Below the pieces are notes generated by a model that ran no database searches, was not told the origin of the DNA, and worked only from the letters and a program-made list of their open reading frames with translations. A stretch of DNA of 64,000 nt, taken from positions 21,829,547 to 21,893,546 of the forward strand of contig NC_087067.1 of the NCBI RefSeq assembly GCF_963678635.1, read 5' to 3'. This document shows positions 11,266-24,295 of the stretch, piece after piece; the first letter of the stretch is position 1, and each line of letters begins with the position of its first letter. This stretch comes from Symsagittifera roscoffensis (lineage: Eukaryota > Xenacoelomorpha > Acoela > Convolutidae). The position numbers and the translations under genes are program-made.

Positions 11266-12812
11266 AAACCTTGTTCTAACTTTTTTCAACTAATCATTTT
11301 GAAGAGAGACAACGCGCCTCAAAAACTAATCAAACAGATCTTCTCACCATCCTCAAATCAATATCCTTGAAAGTTTTCTCGCCTTTGATCCCTGAATCAC
11401 CAAAGTTGTAGTCTTATTTTGAATCTCTGATTGAGATTTAATGAAATTTTATACTTGGAGTTTTAATGAAGTCCCGTATTCTATTTCTTAATAAAGATCA
11501 ACTGACACCGTCGTCAAACAAGTTGCTTTTTGGTGGTACCTGGCATAGTTGAAAAAACAGATAGGCAAAAACAGCTGTTTTGGCCTAATAGACACAAAAA
11601 TGTGTATCAAAAACAAGAAAATTTAATTTCAATTCAAATTAAAAATAAACAAACTGACCCGATTTTGACAGTAAGCCTGTTTCGTTTCGATCCACTGCGC
11701 TTGCATTCGACAAACGGGAGCGAGCGTGAACTAAATTTACCAAATCTAATTCAGAATCTGATTGTTCATCTACTGGTAAACAATTTTTTCCCGCTACCCG
11801 ATCATGCAGCTATGCGGTTAATCGCTTTTTCGATTTCAGTCTACGTTTAGAGAGAAAATTTCGTGTTTCTCACTCAAAACTAGGTGCCCTAAGCAAAGGT
11901 CATTTAGAAATGGGCGATATACAAACGGAAATGAATGAATGTTTCAGGTTATTTTGCAAAAGAACTTAATTTTAAATCATTTTAAGCTAGTTTCAAATCC
12001 TGCTGTAATTCCATCCGCTCTGCATTTTCTTTAATTATTTTTTTTCTGTCAAAAAGGTTGACTGACTGTTTAATTTCAATTTTTTCACCTCAAAAAAGAT
12101 TGTCGATTTGTTTAATTAAGTCCGATTTGAGTTGTTTCTGATTCTGTTGCCCTCTATAGCATATGCACACTTCAGAATTCAGAAACTCACCGGAAGCACG
12201 TTAAGACAAGGTTCTCAAAGACAAAAGACTATTCTATTTGTAGTAGCAAAGATCAGTTGTTAGGATTTTGAAGCATATATGAGGTCGAATGAAAAAGAGG
12301 TTAAGATATTTTCCCGAAAAAAAAATCTTTATTGGGACGAGCTTTTTTAAAATTTAAAATTACATGAAACAACAACTGGGGCGAGCATGCCATAAATATA
12401 AAACAATATAAAACTATTATTGGCGTCATCATTCTAGAAATCTAATTTTATATAAAATTTTACTTTTGTTTCATTGAGAGAAAAATGCGAGAATATAGAA
12501 CCTAAAAAACAGACAGTTGGCAAGAGTCAAAATACGCAAAAATACTGCTTTTCGATTTTTAAAGTAAATGTTACATGGCCTTAAAACACTTTGAAATACG
12601 CATTTTGTGATTGGCACTTTTTTGATAAAATTTTTTAAATTTAAGAATCTTTTAAAGAAGAGAGAACAAAGTTTTTTAAGGCGCTATTTCTTCTTTCGTA
12701 GTTAGAGGGCAAATTTTGAGTGCTTTATAGCAACTGAACTGAATTGAACTCAAAAATTGTGTATAAACCTTAGGGCATTCATAAATGCCTTAACATGTAT
12801 GAAAGTGCGTTC
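11266..12812. other. Intronic AT-rich sequence, nothing recognised
   Basis: I see no exon, dispersed repeat or RNA gene here. A plus-strand open frame at 11530-11850 has no recognisable domain. Confidence 0.5.
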
Positions 12813-12824
12813 TGTAGTAAGAAG

Positions 12825-13110
12825 AGTATGTTTTTGCTCTTTTACATATGTTCTTTCACGACAAGGCATGAATGAAAAATGAAATATTAGAACGCATGAA
12901 AGAAAAGGAAATCATTTGAATAGTTTCGCGCACTTTTCCGGGCTCTTTCACAATTTTTCGGCATCTTTCCCTCAGAAAGAGCAAAAACATACTTTTCAAC
13001 AGTTAGAACATAGCTGAAGATGGCCTCGGGCAAAAGAGCCGCACTCGGGCACTTCGTGCTCTCAGGCCGGGCTCTTTTTCACTTGGGCATTTTTCAACTA
13101 TGTTCTAACT
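12825..13110. mobile_element. Foldback repeats, two nested or adjacent
   Basis: AGTATGTTTTTGCTCTTT at 12825 is inverted at about 12977-12993. Immediately to the right, 13001-13110 is a compact palindromic element of 110 bp. Its ends are AGTTAGAACATAGCTGAA and TTCAACTATGTTCTAACT, and its GC-richer interior holds gggca and gggctcttt phrases. No coding capacity. Confidence 0.6.
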
Positions 13111-14404
13111 ACTACTTAGAGTACTTTAAAAACGTTCCTGAAAACGAAAAAAATCATCAGGTTATACATAAGAGTCTAAACTACTTTCATTGACTCTTAA
13201 AAAGATTTAGAAAAATCTGTTAATTGAACCAATTAATTTTGTTTGAAAATGATTGAATGTTTAGTAGAAATGGATTTTTGAAATAATTGGATGTTTAATA
13301 ATAATTGGAAATTCGATTATGTAGTAGTTTCTCGGGCTGACTTGTCATTGATAATTATAACTGGATCAGCAACTTTTTAGAAATGCAGCAAGGTGATTTT
13401 GTTCCTGATCAGTGGCCATTTATCCATGACCTGGAAAAATTCAGCTCTAATTCAGACTGGAAATTCAAGGTATAATTAGGGTTAATGCAGGGATAAAACA
13501 TCACTGCAAAAGCCAAGAACATTTCTGATTGTCGTTGAATAAGCGCTAATTCAGCAAATCATCAAATCATACACCTGCTACACAACAAATATTTGTTGAA
13601 ATCACTATTTTCAACTTCTACAGGTCGTGGTGAATCTATTTTGCTACGAAAGAAACAGTTCAAAAATTACTTTTTGGTTGGCGATTTTTATTTTGAACCA
13701 AATAAATTTTTGTTCCAGAGATATAACAATGGTACCACTCAAAATGTCTACATCCGCAGAATTTATTTCTGAACTGGCGAATCAAAAATGAAAAAATATT
13801 GGCGTGGTTTTCATCGTCTTTTGGCCAATTTTAAGCTAAAATATCTATTTTATCGAAAACAAGACACGTAACAAAACTTGAAAAATAATTCTAAAGTTAA
13901 AGTTTTTTAAACAGGGTGATTCAGAATTTTAACGTGGCTAATTTATCCATGATAATCACTGAAAAAAGCCATTAAATAACGTTGAGTTAGCGCTACGAGT
14001 TATATAAATTTGGAGTATCTCTGAACCAGCGATAGCTATCTATGACAAATCAACCCGGGTCTAAAAACCATTTTTTAAAAACTATACTACGCTTAAAATG
14101 TTCTTTTTGCAAGCAACTTATAACAAAATTGTTCAAAACAAAACAACACAAGCTCAAAAGTTGTTCTTCATTTCTTTGCTCTTTTTATAAATAAATAACA
14201 TCCATGAGTAAATGGAGAAAGTTTTCATTAGCCCGCCACAATTTAAAGAAAGTAATACTAGCTAAAACTTGTGTCGAGTAAGGACTTCATGGGATCAATA
14301 GTTTGCTTGTGCCTGTGATCAAAGCTTACTTCGGCTTATACGCTGGAATGGAAGTATGAAAAAAGCATGCTCAAGTGTGTCCGCACCTTAGGTTTAGCCG
14401 GTTG
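13111..14404. other. Intronic AT-rich sequence, nothing recognised
   Basis: No exon or recognised repeat. Confidence 0.5.
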
Positions 14405-14590
14405 ACAAAAAATGCTGATCATACTATTTCTTATTATGAAAAAAAAAATTGCTTATCATACTATTTCATAGACCAAAAAAATACTATGAAAATAGCTCAA
14501 TAAGCATTTTTTCCATACTATGAAATATTATGATAGGCACTTTTTCCATACTATGAAATTGTATGATAAGCTTTTTTTTCATAAATGAAA
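14405..14590. mobile_element. Foldback element with ATACTATGAAAT phrase
   Basis: The left part repeats the phrase gcttatcatactatttcat. The right part repeats its reverse complement (ccatactatgaaattgtatg, then ATAAGC) at about 14511-14570. This makes two arms, each containing two or three copies of one short phrase. It ends next to a terminal piece of element A. A related phrase (catacaattt) recurs at 22513-22640. Confidence 0.6.
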
Positions 14591-14648
14591 ATACCAAAAA
14601 CTATTTGTTATGAAATTTTGTGTTTTATCCGAAACACTAACCCTGGAC

Positions 14649-14718
14649 TTTTTGTCAAAAGAAAAAACCCACCCCGAGCACAAATATTCCGTTACTTTCG
14701 TATCGAAAGGCGGAACAA
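14649..14718 (-). mobile_element. Element A terminal fragment
   Basis: Only the last 70 bp of element A remain: the ccgagcacaaatattccg block, the CTTTCGTATCGAAAG palindrome and CGGAACAA. Confidence 0.75.
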
Positions 14719-17700
14719 TGAGGCGAACTAAATTGTCACATTCTTTGTAAAGAAGTGAAAGAACAGCAATTGCCATCGATGAATTATCGATGTTCATTGC
14801 CACAATAGCAAAATTTATCGATAAATTATCCGTAATTTGGCTTGTTCTTAGCGATGAAACAGCGATAAAAAACCTATGAAAATGAGCATAAAATTGTGCT
14901 CTAACAAGCCCTCAACCGTCAAGTTTATAGACATATCTGCTACTTCCTCTGCGCTATCAATCCTAAGGTCGAGTTAAAAGACGTATCAACTATTGAAAGC
15001 TACTGGAATGAGTTAAGAATTTTAGCAATGATTTTTTACGGAATCATTACTGAAATAGCTCTGAAACATCGCAGGTTTAGCTATGCAAAAAACTCTGAAT
15101 TATACATGAATCACTGCTAGAAAATAGCGATCACTGGGATGCTACAGAAAAAACGATAATTAACGGTGGGACTTCAACCCGGGTGTCGTCGAAGGAACAT
15201 AATCAGTTCAAAGCTTTTGTTTATCAAAATCTAATCTACTTGAGACCGCGTACCAGTCACTTAGAAGATTTGTGAATTTGCCCTGATACATGATAAAACC
15301 CAGTGTTCTACATTTTGAAGAATTTAATAAACATTTCGCACAGTTTGGTTTTGCCTCAGAAAAAATCAAAATTTCAACAAGAGTTTTTAGACTGGTCTTT
15401 TTAAAAGTTATATGAAACGTTTCACTTCCCTGAACTGAGAATTTAAAATAAGTTTTACCTGAAACCAATCATTGAGACGTGGTGGAGGTCTAAAATGCCA
15501 ATTTACTGAGTTTGGGATAAAGAATATTGCAAAAAAATCCGTTTTTATTTCAAAGCTCAGTGTGAGCGGCGAATTAGTCCGTCCCAAAAACTACTGCTAT
15601 TGCTTTCAAGTGTTGCAGTAACTAGACAAATTTTGTATACTTTTGTGCTTAACACTGCGAGAAGTAGAGTTTTTTCAAAGAAGACATTCACAACACTCAG
15701 GGTTTTCTCTTGATTGGTCGGTCGTTCATGAAAACCGAAACACAAAAGTATAAAAAAACGTGCCTAAGTTGACTGCTTTGGCTTTTTTTGAAGATATTGT
15801 TTATTGCATCAGTTGTAGGGCAAAAATTACGGGCTAAAGTGGTTTGATGAAGGAAACGAAATTGCTCAAAAGAAAATAATATATTACATATCAAAAAAAG
15901 TAAAGGAAATAATTAAGATTTTAATAGTTTTTTTAAGAGTTTGACTGCAGTAATTAAAAGAATAGTTGTTTTAAAAATCATTTTTAGACTAATGTTTTCC
16001 CGGAAGTTGTACTTGATCGACCATATCAAAACTTTTTTTAAGATAATGAAAGTTATCTTGCGTTGATTTCTTTTGGTTATCCCACTAAAATCGGTTCGTT
16101 TCGATGGGTGACACTACGACATCAATTGATCTTTAATCTTATCTGAGCCAAGTTGTGTTATCGGTAGAATATTTTGATCCATGAAAAACTCGCTTTCACT
16201 ATTGTAAATCACCCAAAATTGTTTTGTAGTTTTTAAGTACAATGGAAGTTTAGCCTTTCTCAAAAACTTTTGAATTTTTTTCAGCCCTAGAACACTTCTG
16301 TTAACTAATAAATTTAAGAAAAGATAATTCAATTTGAAGCAAGTTGTACTGTCATTTAAATTTAAAGTTTAGAGAATCTCAAGAACTTCAGACATTTCAA
16401 CCGACTTTAATTTTTTCGTTTGAAATTTTTGTCGCCGCTACTTAGCTATGCTGTTGTTTTGCATTTCTTTTGCTTCTTTTTTTTCTTAATATTAGAAAAA
16501 CTAATTGAAGCCTTCAAATTTTATTTTCTCAAAATCTCCAAAATTTTTCTTTGTTAATTTTTTCCGGTTAAATCATTGACATGTTTGAAGAAATTCTTGC
16601 CAGTTTTTTTAAAACTCTGTGTTAAATTTTTGTCGTAGGTGTGGTTTTTTGTTGTCCCATGTCAGCTGCTTTAATTTTTCGCCTGCTGATTGTATCTTTC
16701 ACGGCATTTTGCTTAACATAGAGTTGACACATGATGATTTTGCTGCGTTTGTAATGGTGTTATCCACCAGTTTTTTTTTTACTCTTGACTTTTTTCTGAT
16801 AAAAAACTGTCAAATAGTGCAGATGAATTTATAATCAGTTTGCTAAATGCGTTTTCACAGTCAAGAATCGTGAAAATAAAACAATGATCTGATAGTCTTT
16901 TTTTGACTATTAAAACAACTTTCTCTGGGTTTCTGTATAAACTCGATTTTAGTCAGTTTTTTTTCAATTGTCTGCATCAAAAAATAACTTGAGTTGATAA
17001 TTCAAATATTAATTTTATTTCATATATCACAGAATTATGATTAACAGTTTTAGTTCCGAAAAAATTTAAGTAAAAATTTTGTTTAAAAAAAATGTTACAC
17101 CGATTTTGATCTATTTGCTTCACATCTGGGTGTTTTAGTGTTTATTAGTCTCAAATAGAACAAAAAATATCTGATAAACCAAAATACTTTTCGAGTGTCT
17201 TGTGCCCCATCAAGAGGCATAACAAATTTTCTAAATGTCTTTCCAATGTATAACAGGTTGTTCATAAACCGAGCCAGGTGGTTTGTAAACACATGTCATA
17301 AAAATTTTCTTAGCTTCTGCTTTGATTCGTGTAGATAAATTTTGTTTTTAGGTTTTTATGGTGTATGTAGATTTAGTTTCCGATACTTTTAATCGCCGCT
17401 TATGTAAATTCCAACGCCTCCGACTGTTTTTTACGACAATTTGTCGCATTTATATAATAGTTGCAAATTTTTTCAACAGAGCAAGTTTTTTTTTTCAGCT
17501 AAGGCTCATTTTTACAATTGCAATTGGCTTCTCTTTCAAAATTTATTTTAATGTGGTTAGCTCTTAGAAATGTGTTGGATAATGATCGCCCAATTTGTAT
17601 AAAAAACCGTAAAAATTTAAATTGCAAAAAAAAGTATTTAAAAACTAGTAAGTAAAAAAACAGTCAAAAAATATTATTCAAACAATATACAGAAACATAG

Positions 17701-20182
17701 TTGCTAAGTTGTTTGATAGAAATGCTGGGGCCCTCTGAAAAAACAACAATTCTCCCAATCAAATTATTTTGTCGTTCTATCAGCTGTTTCTGAGGGTTCT
17801 ATGTCTCTTTCCTAAGCCCTGGGTAAATCTCATCAGAAAGAGACTGCCCGCAAAAAAACACAGTTAGGACAAACAGGTATGATCCTAAATGAGAAACTAT
17901 TGTAGGTTCTGCATCCCACTCCAAGCAAAGATTCGGAAGAAAAATGTTATTTCTATTCATATCATATACTTTTTTTAACATTATTAGGAAATCGGAGGGT
18001 AGGTTTTGAATAATCAAGCAATCTTTGCTTGCGTATCTTTTTGCGCTCGTAATTTATCAATCATATTATCTTTTTCTTCTCATTATTTGAATATTTTCAC
18101 TTTGTTCTGTCGTTAAAGCATGTAATTCCAAAAATTCATTTTGTAAATCAGTCACTTGGAATGTTCCATTGTTACTTGTACTCATTGAAACCTCTTGGGC
18201 CATCTCAACCTCCACATTTTTCATCGTAATAAATGATTGAGGTAATTAATTAACAAAAGAAAAACGAAAAATTGAATTTGTTTTTTAAACTTTGTCTCGT
18301 TTTGAAGTCGGATTGGTTTCTGTTCCGGCTTATTGATCAATATGTTTCACTCCGTCGATTTTTCTTGATTTCAAAAACTTTCGAGTTTAGAAGTCCTTGA
18401 TAGGTTAGTTTTTTTAAAGCTGTTTTTCTCAAAAGAAAGATTTTGGGAAAATTTTATCATCGAATGTAATATTTTCAAATCATATCAATGTCGACCGTTT
18501 TTGAAACTTGACTGCTCTTTTGACCAAATGTTGCATGCTATCACAGTCACATTATCAGCGATCGAAGTTTGAATGTTTTTTGAACTGATTCATCAAGTAT
18601 GCCTTAGATTTATCACCACACAGAACTACTTGCCTTAAAAAAAACAGAAATTGTACTTTTTTTTGTCATAATTTCAGTTTCATCCGTTTTTTTTTCTTTT
18701 TGTTTTCAAAAAACGCATAGCAAAAGGGGTACAAGTAGACAAAGGGTGCACAACACAGCCTTCTACGATGATGTAAAACTTTTCAACTATGATGTCTGAG
18801 TACACAACAACCAAAGATTCTTAAATTGAAATAAGCTAGAGCAATTTGACTACCCAGTAAAAATTTTAAAAAATTGTTCGGTTTTTTCCTCAAGCAAACT
18901 GCTCTGCTGGTTGTCAATCTAAAAAAGTGTAAGTAAAAAAAATCAAAAAACATCGTACGCAATTTCCTCATTAGCATATCTTATTAAATCGATTTGAGTT
19001 TTGTCTACAATTCAATTATTTAATGCTCGTTTTTTGGCTTTCTGGTGTCTCTTCGTCGTAAAATGTAGGGCTAGGGTGTGACAATTTCAGTTGAGAACCG
19101 AGAACATTTTTAGTTTTTGCTCTGAAGCCTTTTTCCATAAACCAAAATTTTTAATTTTTTTTCTAAATTTAGTGCCTGAAACTTTTGGGTTGAGTTCGTA
19201 ACCGAACGCAACTGACAAAGACTAAAGTTAGAGTCAACAAAGGTTGGAAGGTCTCGCATATATAATGCATATGAAACGACCAGAATTGTCTTAGAGTTGT
19301 CTTTCGAGCGAGCCGAATACAACACTAATAAGATGTAAAAAAAATCCTTTTATCCTCGATTTCTCGGAGCACCAAACGAAAAAAAAACCAGATAGTAGTA
19401 AAACAAATGATTTTTCTGTAATTTTTTCTAAAAGTTTTTGAATAAAATTATAAAAACAATCAATTGTTCATTCATTATAGGGACGTTTTTTCGCAATCTA
19501 ATACAATTCTTTTCTAAAAATTTAATTATAAAGTTTTGTTTTAGCGTTTTACATTGTAAGCAAGCAATTTTTTTATCAAGTTTAAAAAATGGAAAAAATT
19601 ATTTAGAATTTGTGGCAGAAAAAAAAACAGATGTTATATATTATAACCAGTAATATTGTCTAACAAATGATGCTATTTTGATTAAATTCACAATATTTTC
19701 CAATTAAAAACTCCTATCATCTTTGTGAGGCGTCTTTTCAAAACTAATGGCATTTGGATATGCAGTATTTTTTTTAATAAATATAGGCAAAAAATGTGTT
19801 GCGAGTGTTTTCTTCCCAATTGAAAATAAATTGTTTGAAATTTTCTAGTCTTTGCCACTGTGCTGTTCCTTTCCTTTTCTATCAGAACGCCATAATAACA
19901 ATTGAGATTCAGAAATAACTTTGGTAACTTCATCGGCACTCAAGCCAATGATGTTGTCATGTTCAAGTTTGGCTGATAGTTCTCTTTTTGTTTATTACCG
20001 ACCACGGGATGATTTATTTGACTCATCATCGCTGATTCAATGTTGTTTCATAAACATTTTTCAGCAATAATTTAGCGATGCCTCGAATATTCCGAATCAA
20101 GTCAGAAATAAAACGTTGTCAAAAGTGTAAAAGTTAAATTGTGGGGCACTGTTTGTCGTCAGCACCTTAAATTTTTACTATA
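14719..20182. other. Long AT-rich intronic stretch, nothing recognised
   Basis: 5.5 kb without a recognised exon, repeat family or RNA gene. This is the quietest part of the window. Open frames are under 90 codons and have AT-driven amino acid composition. Confidence 0.5.
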
Positions 20183-20190
20183 GTCTGCAG

Positions 20191-20627
20191 CAGGGGCGGA
20201 TTTAGGGGTGGGGGCGGGGGGGCGGACACCCTCTTCCTCAGGGATTCGACACCCTGCCGACCCAAGGGTCCCCCCTTTGGTGCTTTTTAAGAAATCCATT
20301 TTTGGCCGACCGACCCTAAAATTTTTCTAAAGGCGCCTTTGGCGCCAATATTTACTAATTTTGAGGGGGAGCGCGCGCCGAAAAAAACGCAATTTTTTGG
20401 TCAAAATTTTCCAAAAAAGTGCCTAAAAACGCCTTTTTTGACTGATTTTTTTCAAAAATTTGCCTGCGGCGCACAAAATTTTGCCAAAATAGGGGCAAAA
20501 CAGTGCTTTGGGAGAGCTCAAAAAATCAATTTGGTCGACCTAAAAAAAAAAAGGTCGTCAAAATTTTCGATTTCTTTTTGAAAATCCGCCCCCCCCCCCC
20601 CTCGAGAAAATCCTAGATCCGCCCCTG
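20191..20627 (+). mobile_element. hAT-like non-autonomous element B3, full length
   Basis: Complete 437-bp reference copy of family B. The terminal inverted repeats are CAGGGGCGGATTTAGG and CCTAGATCCGCCCCTG. It is flanked by an exact 8-bp target duplication, GTCTGCAG, at 20183-20190 and 20628-20635. An 8-bp duplication plus a CAGGGGCGG terminus is the known signature of hAT elements. The interior has a GGCGCC..GGCGCC palindrome near 20330-20346, GCGCGC-rich and CGCC-rich blocks and a C run near 20588-20601. No transposase is present, so it would have depended on an autonomous hAT elsewhere. Confidence 0.9.
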
Positions 20628-20660
20628 GTCTGCAGGCAGCAGTTATTATCAATTTTCTGT

Positions 20661-20735
20661 GGTAGACTACACGACGGTGGACAGAGGGTAAAAGTGTGAC
20701 TAGAGATCGTGAGGTTGTGGGTTCGATCTGCAGAG
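20661..20735 (+). repeat. tRNA-like sequence (probable SINE head)
   Basis: An A-box-like segment (tggacagaggg at about 20678-20688) is followed about 30 bp later by a B-box-like GGGTTCGATCT (20719-20729). This is the spacing of an internal RNA polymerase III promoter. The acceptor ends do not pair, so it is not a functional tRNA. A tRNA-derived SINE head or decayed tRNA copy fits best. Confidence 0.5.
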
Positions 20736-21181
20736 AGCTTTCAAATTTTTGATTCACCTTTCATTTTAGTGGACGAAAGAGCTCTGAGTGAGCCCTGAAT
20801 ATGTACTGCTCAGTGTTAAAGTATCGCTGATTAGAGCTTTGTTCATCGATCTATGCATTTACATTAATTCAACGCAGGGGTGGGCTGTAAGTTCAAACCG
20901 GGCCTCCTCTATCTCAAAATTTTGATTTCTTCACTCCCCAAGGTGTTCGTCCATACAGTGAAAATAATTTATGGTGACCTTCCTTCTCATAATATTTGCA
21001 AAATGTCCCTTAGTAGCTTTGCAACAAAAAAGCAATACGGAAAGGTTCAAATAAGTAGCGGAATAAAGGAGAGTACGACTTGTTTTACGGACGTCCCATT
21101 CTCTCAGCAACTCGACCTTCTGACTACTCAAAATTGGTTTTCAGCTCCATTTTTTATTCAAATTGGTTGAGCAGTCCTAGA

Positions 21182-21312
21182 ACTTTTTCCAAAGAATCAT
21201 TTGGCGCCAGTATACATTAAATTTGAAGGGAAGTAGAAATCCGATTTTTTTAGACTTTGAAAAAAACTTTGAAAAGTCGACCCTTCTCGAGATAAACCTA
21301 AATCCTATAAAA
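21182..21312 (+). mobile_element. Decayed fragment of hAT-like family B
   Basis: Retains the ggcgccagtatac / aaatttgaagggaa block and the terminal ctcgaga..cctaaatcc block of family B. The rest is deleted. Confidence 0.45.
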
Positions 21313-22512
21313 ATAATTATCCAACTAATAGCAAAAAACTTAGTCCTTCCGGAGAACTTGCTTTTTGAAATTATTCAACGGGTTCAACAATGTAAGACAA
21401 ATTTCTTATACTTATGGCACTAGATTTTGTGCGATTTTAAATGTTCATCCGGTAATTTTAGTGGTATGCTCCTCAGAAATTTCAATGGTAATTTTTCAGG
21501 CACGCCATTATGCTGCAAGTAAAAACAAGTATAAGCGCAGGACATCTGAATATAAAAACATACAAATTTTTGGAGACATTTTGTTCACTTTTTTGAGGCT
21601 TTTTAAAATTATTTATGAAAAAAAACAATAAACACCAAGTCACACCCCTTTTTGCGTTCTAAAATTATGAATTCAAATAAACTATGCACGGCAGATTTGG
21701 CCAAATTGTATAAAGGAAATACTATAATAGATATTTGACTTTAATCCGTCGGTTTCATCTGATTAAAATTCACTATATCATCAGATTTTTGATACTTTAT
21801 GTAAAATTTTTCATCTCACTCTGCTGTCATAGTCATGAGAAAAAAAACAAATAATTGCTATGCAAGAGGCACATAATGATTCGATCAGTCAAGCTACCAA
21901 ATATTAAATTAGGAAAAAATAACAAAATTAAATATATTTTCCATTTTTGATTTCTCATTTTTCTTGTTTTTCAAGTTTTTGTCTCTATAGTTTCTCGGTC
22001 TTGTCAATGCGTGAGGGGGAGAGGTCGGATAAGATGACTATTGAAACTTAACTTGGTCCATTGAAATACTTACTTATGAAAAGTTTGAATGAAATGGATG
22101 TGAATTAACTGTTTAAGTCGAGTAGCCTGAAAGCACTCTCTTCTTTTCTTTACTGGAAAAACACCGCGTAAAATTAAGACCGTTAACCCTCGAGGGAGAG
22201 CAACAACATAGGAGCTGTTGAGTTCTTTTTGGAACGTTGCTGTAAGCAATCTTCTCGGGTTATTTTTTTCTGCCGAGAACTGCAAAAGGCCTTCAAAATT
22301 ATTGCCAAAATTTGAAAGTTCATTACTTTCGTTATATTGTTTGTCTGAGACAGAAGTAACACATATCAGGCTGTTTCCAATGCATTTTCAATGCGAGAAG
22401 GCCAAACCGTTGGTTACTACGAGTGAGTAATCAAGGTTTATGTCATTTGTGTTCGGTTACGAACACGACCACAAAATTTTGAGAAATTAAAATGTAAAAA
22501 ATCATTATTTTT
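21313..22512. other. Intronic AT-rich sequence, nothing recognised
   Basis: No exon, repeat family or RNA gene recognised. Confidence 0.5.
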
Positions 22513-22640
22513 GGTTTATGAAAAAAATACTAATCATAGACCTTTCATACAATTTTCTGTACGTATGGAATTGCATGAAAAGTGTATGACTAGCATTTTT
22601 TCATTTATGGAAATTGTATGACTAGTATTTTTGGTCATCC
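22513..22640. repeat. Phrase array (CATACAATTT / AAATTGTATG type)
   Basis: Alternating copies of tcatacaatttt and its inverse (ggaattgcatgaaaagtgta and gaaattgtatgactagtatt) make a small foldback block. The phrase is related to that at 14405-14590. It abuts a tRNA-like palindrome. Confidence 0.5.
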
Positions 22641-22673
22641 CGGGGGTCGGTAGTTCGAGGCCCTCCATTACCA

Positions 22674-22815
22674 AAAAGTCGGTAGTTCGAGGCCCTCCAT
22701 GATGGGTGATTGGTTCTAAAGGCTGAGGCAAGCCTTTAGAACCAGTCACCCATCATGGAGGGCCTCGAACTACCGACCTTTTGGTAAAACGAGACCTTAA
22801 CCACCTTTCTATACT
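22674..22815 (-). repeat. tRNA-like SINE head duplicated as a perfect-looking palindrome
   Basis: Arms 22674-22724 and 22731-22782 are reverse complements over about 51 bp with one or two differences, separated by a 6-bp loop. Read on the minus strand from 22815, the sequence resembles a tRNA: an A-box-like GGTGGTTAAGG, a tctcgttttacc stretch, then the B-box-like GTAGTTCGAGGCCC. A further partial direct copy of the B-box part lies at 22647-22670. Probably a SINE head that was copied in inverted orientation. Confidence 0.6.
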
Positions 22816-23359
22816 TTTTTTTAGAATTCGACGCATGCCGACTCTTCTCGTATATAAAGTTGTATATAATACAGAAAAAAGCTTTTCTAAAAAAATGCCC
22901 TGAAATAAATTACAAAGTTGTCAAAACAGATGAAAATGAAATGCTGAACACTTTTTTCTTTTTGCACGGATTCTCTGGTATCAGAGCAAAAGCCTAATTT
23001 GCAATCTTTAATCCCTCTGATCTTTTTTGACAAATTAGGGGCTATGTTCAAATCTGCATCTGAAAAACCCTTCAACCTAAAAAGATATATCTTTTTAGCA
23101 TTGGGCATTTTGAGCTTACGAAAGTAATTAAGGAGAGATTACTATTCAATTAAACGGTGACCTTAAAAATCCTTTCAGAAAATTATACGCATCAAAAAAT
23201 TTAGCTTGATAGCAAAATAAAAAGCTTTTCAATTTTATCCATTTATTCATTTAAAAAATGCATTTCATACAAAGGTATGTCTTGTTACGCGCACTTCGCG
23301 ATGAATTAATTCATAACGCGAAACTTCAAGTATCTAAAATAACCTTTGCAGATATTCGA
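22816..23359. other. Intronic sequence, nothing recognised
   Basis: AT-rich; no exon or repeat recognised. Confidence 0.45.
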
Positions 23360-23545
23360 CTTAGTTTTGACCGATATCGATGAACACACCGAGGCTGTGT
23401 GACCCAAAATTCGTAGTCAAAACCGCCAATTTGGTCGAAGACAAACGCGTAACAGACTCGAAAAAAACTCGAAAACTTCTGTGAACCACAATCGAACGGA
23501 TAGTCGACCATAAGGTCGAACCCAAAATGTGGTCGAAACATAGCA
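23360..23545. repeat. Remnant of GTCGA-phrase element
   Basis: Irregular repeats of gtcgaa / ggtcgaaacatag at 15-30-bp intervals, like the arrays at 4295-5175 and 11070-11265. No clear ends. The minus-strand open frames over it follow the repeats. Confidence 0.45.
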
Positions 23546-23716
23546 AATTTATCAAAGAAAAAGAAGATAGCCAAAATCCCGATTGCGTCACGTTAGCAAT
23601 GCGGACAGGCAAGCCAAAAACTTAGCTTTGAACCAAATCCTATTTTTTTTATTTTTATCAAAAACGTTTTCATGACGTTTTTAGCAAAAAAGTTCAAACA
23701 TTTGTCACAATCAGAA

Positions 23717-24292
23717 AGGATTTTCTCGAGTTGAGGGGTGGGGGAGTTTTTTCGACCTTTTTCTATTGACTAATTTCATTATCCGAGCTCCCCTAAAGCA
23801 GTAAAAAAACCGTTCTGGCATTTTTTTTTGCGCCGCAGACAAAATTTTGAAGAAAAACACAGGCCACAAATGGCGTTTTTAAAGCTTTTTTTTGGAAAAC
23901 TTTGACCGAAAAATTGCTTTTTTTGGAGCAATCCCAAATGAGCTCTCCCAAATTACTATAATGAACTCTCCAAATCACTATATTGACCAAATTTTCTGCG
24001 CCACAAGCATCTTTTCTAAAAACAGGCCAAAAAAAGCGTTTTTAAGCACTTTTTGGAAAATTTCAGCCAAAACTCCGCCTTTTTTCGGCGCAAAATTAGT
24101 ATATATTGGCGCCTAAGGAGCCTTTAGAAAAACTTTAAGGTCGGTCATCCAAAAGTGAATATCTCATAATAGTACAAAGGGGGAATAGTACAAAATAGTA
24201 CTAAAATAACCCTTTGGGTCGGCAGGGGGAGTCGAATCCCTGAGGAAAGGGGAACGTCCGCCCTCACCCCCCATACCCCTAAATCCGCTATT
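23717..24292 (-). mobile_element. hAT-like element B5 with internal duplication
   Basis: Family B in reverse: ggattttctcgag at the left and the block ctgaggaaagg then cccctaaatccgct at the right end. It is longer than typical because the middle block (gagctccc.., gcgccgcag.., ggcgtttttaa.., gcactttttggaaaa) occurs twice, at about 23787-23925 and 23940-24095. Confidence 0.75.
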
Positions 24293-24295
24293 GAG

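Noticed and set aside
10887-11279. Plus-strand frame of 130 codons
   Set aside because: Its second half runs over the GTCGA-phrase remnant at 11070-11265, and the first half has no domain.
20661-20735. Functional tRNA gene
   Set aside because: Box-like motifs are present, but the acceptor and anticodon stems do not pair. The same applies to 22730-22815, 31449-31520 and 57024-57099.
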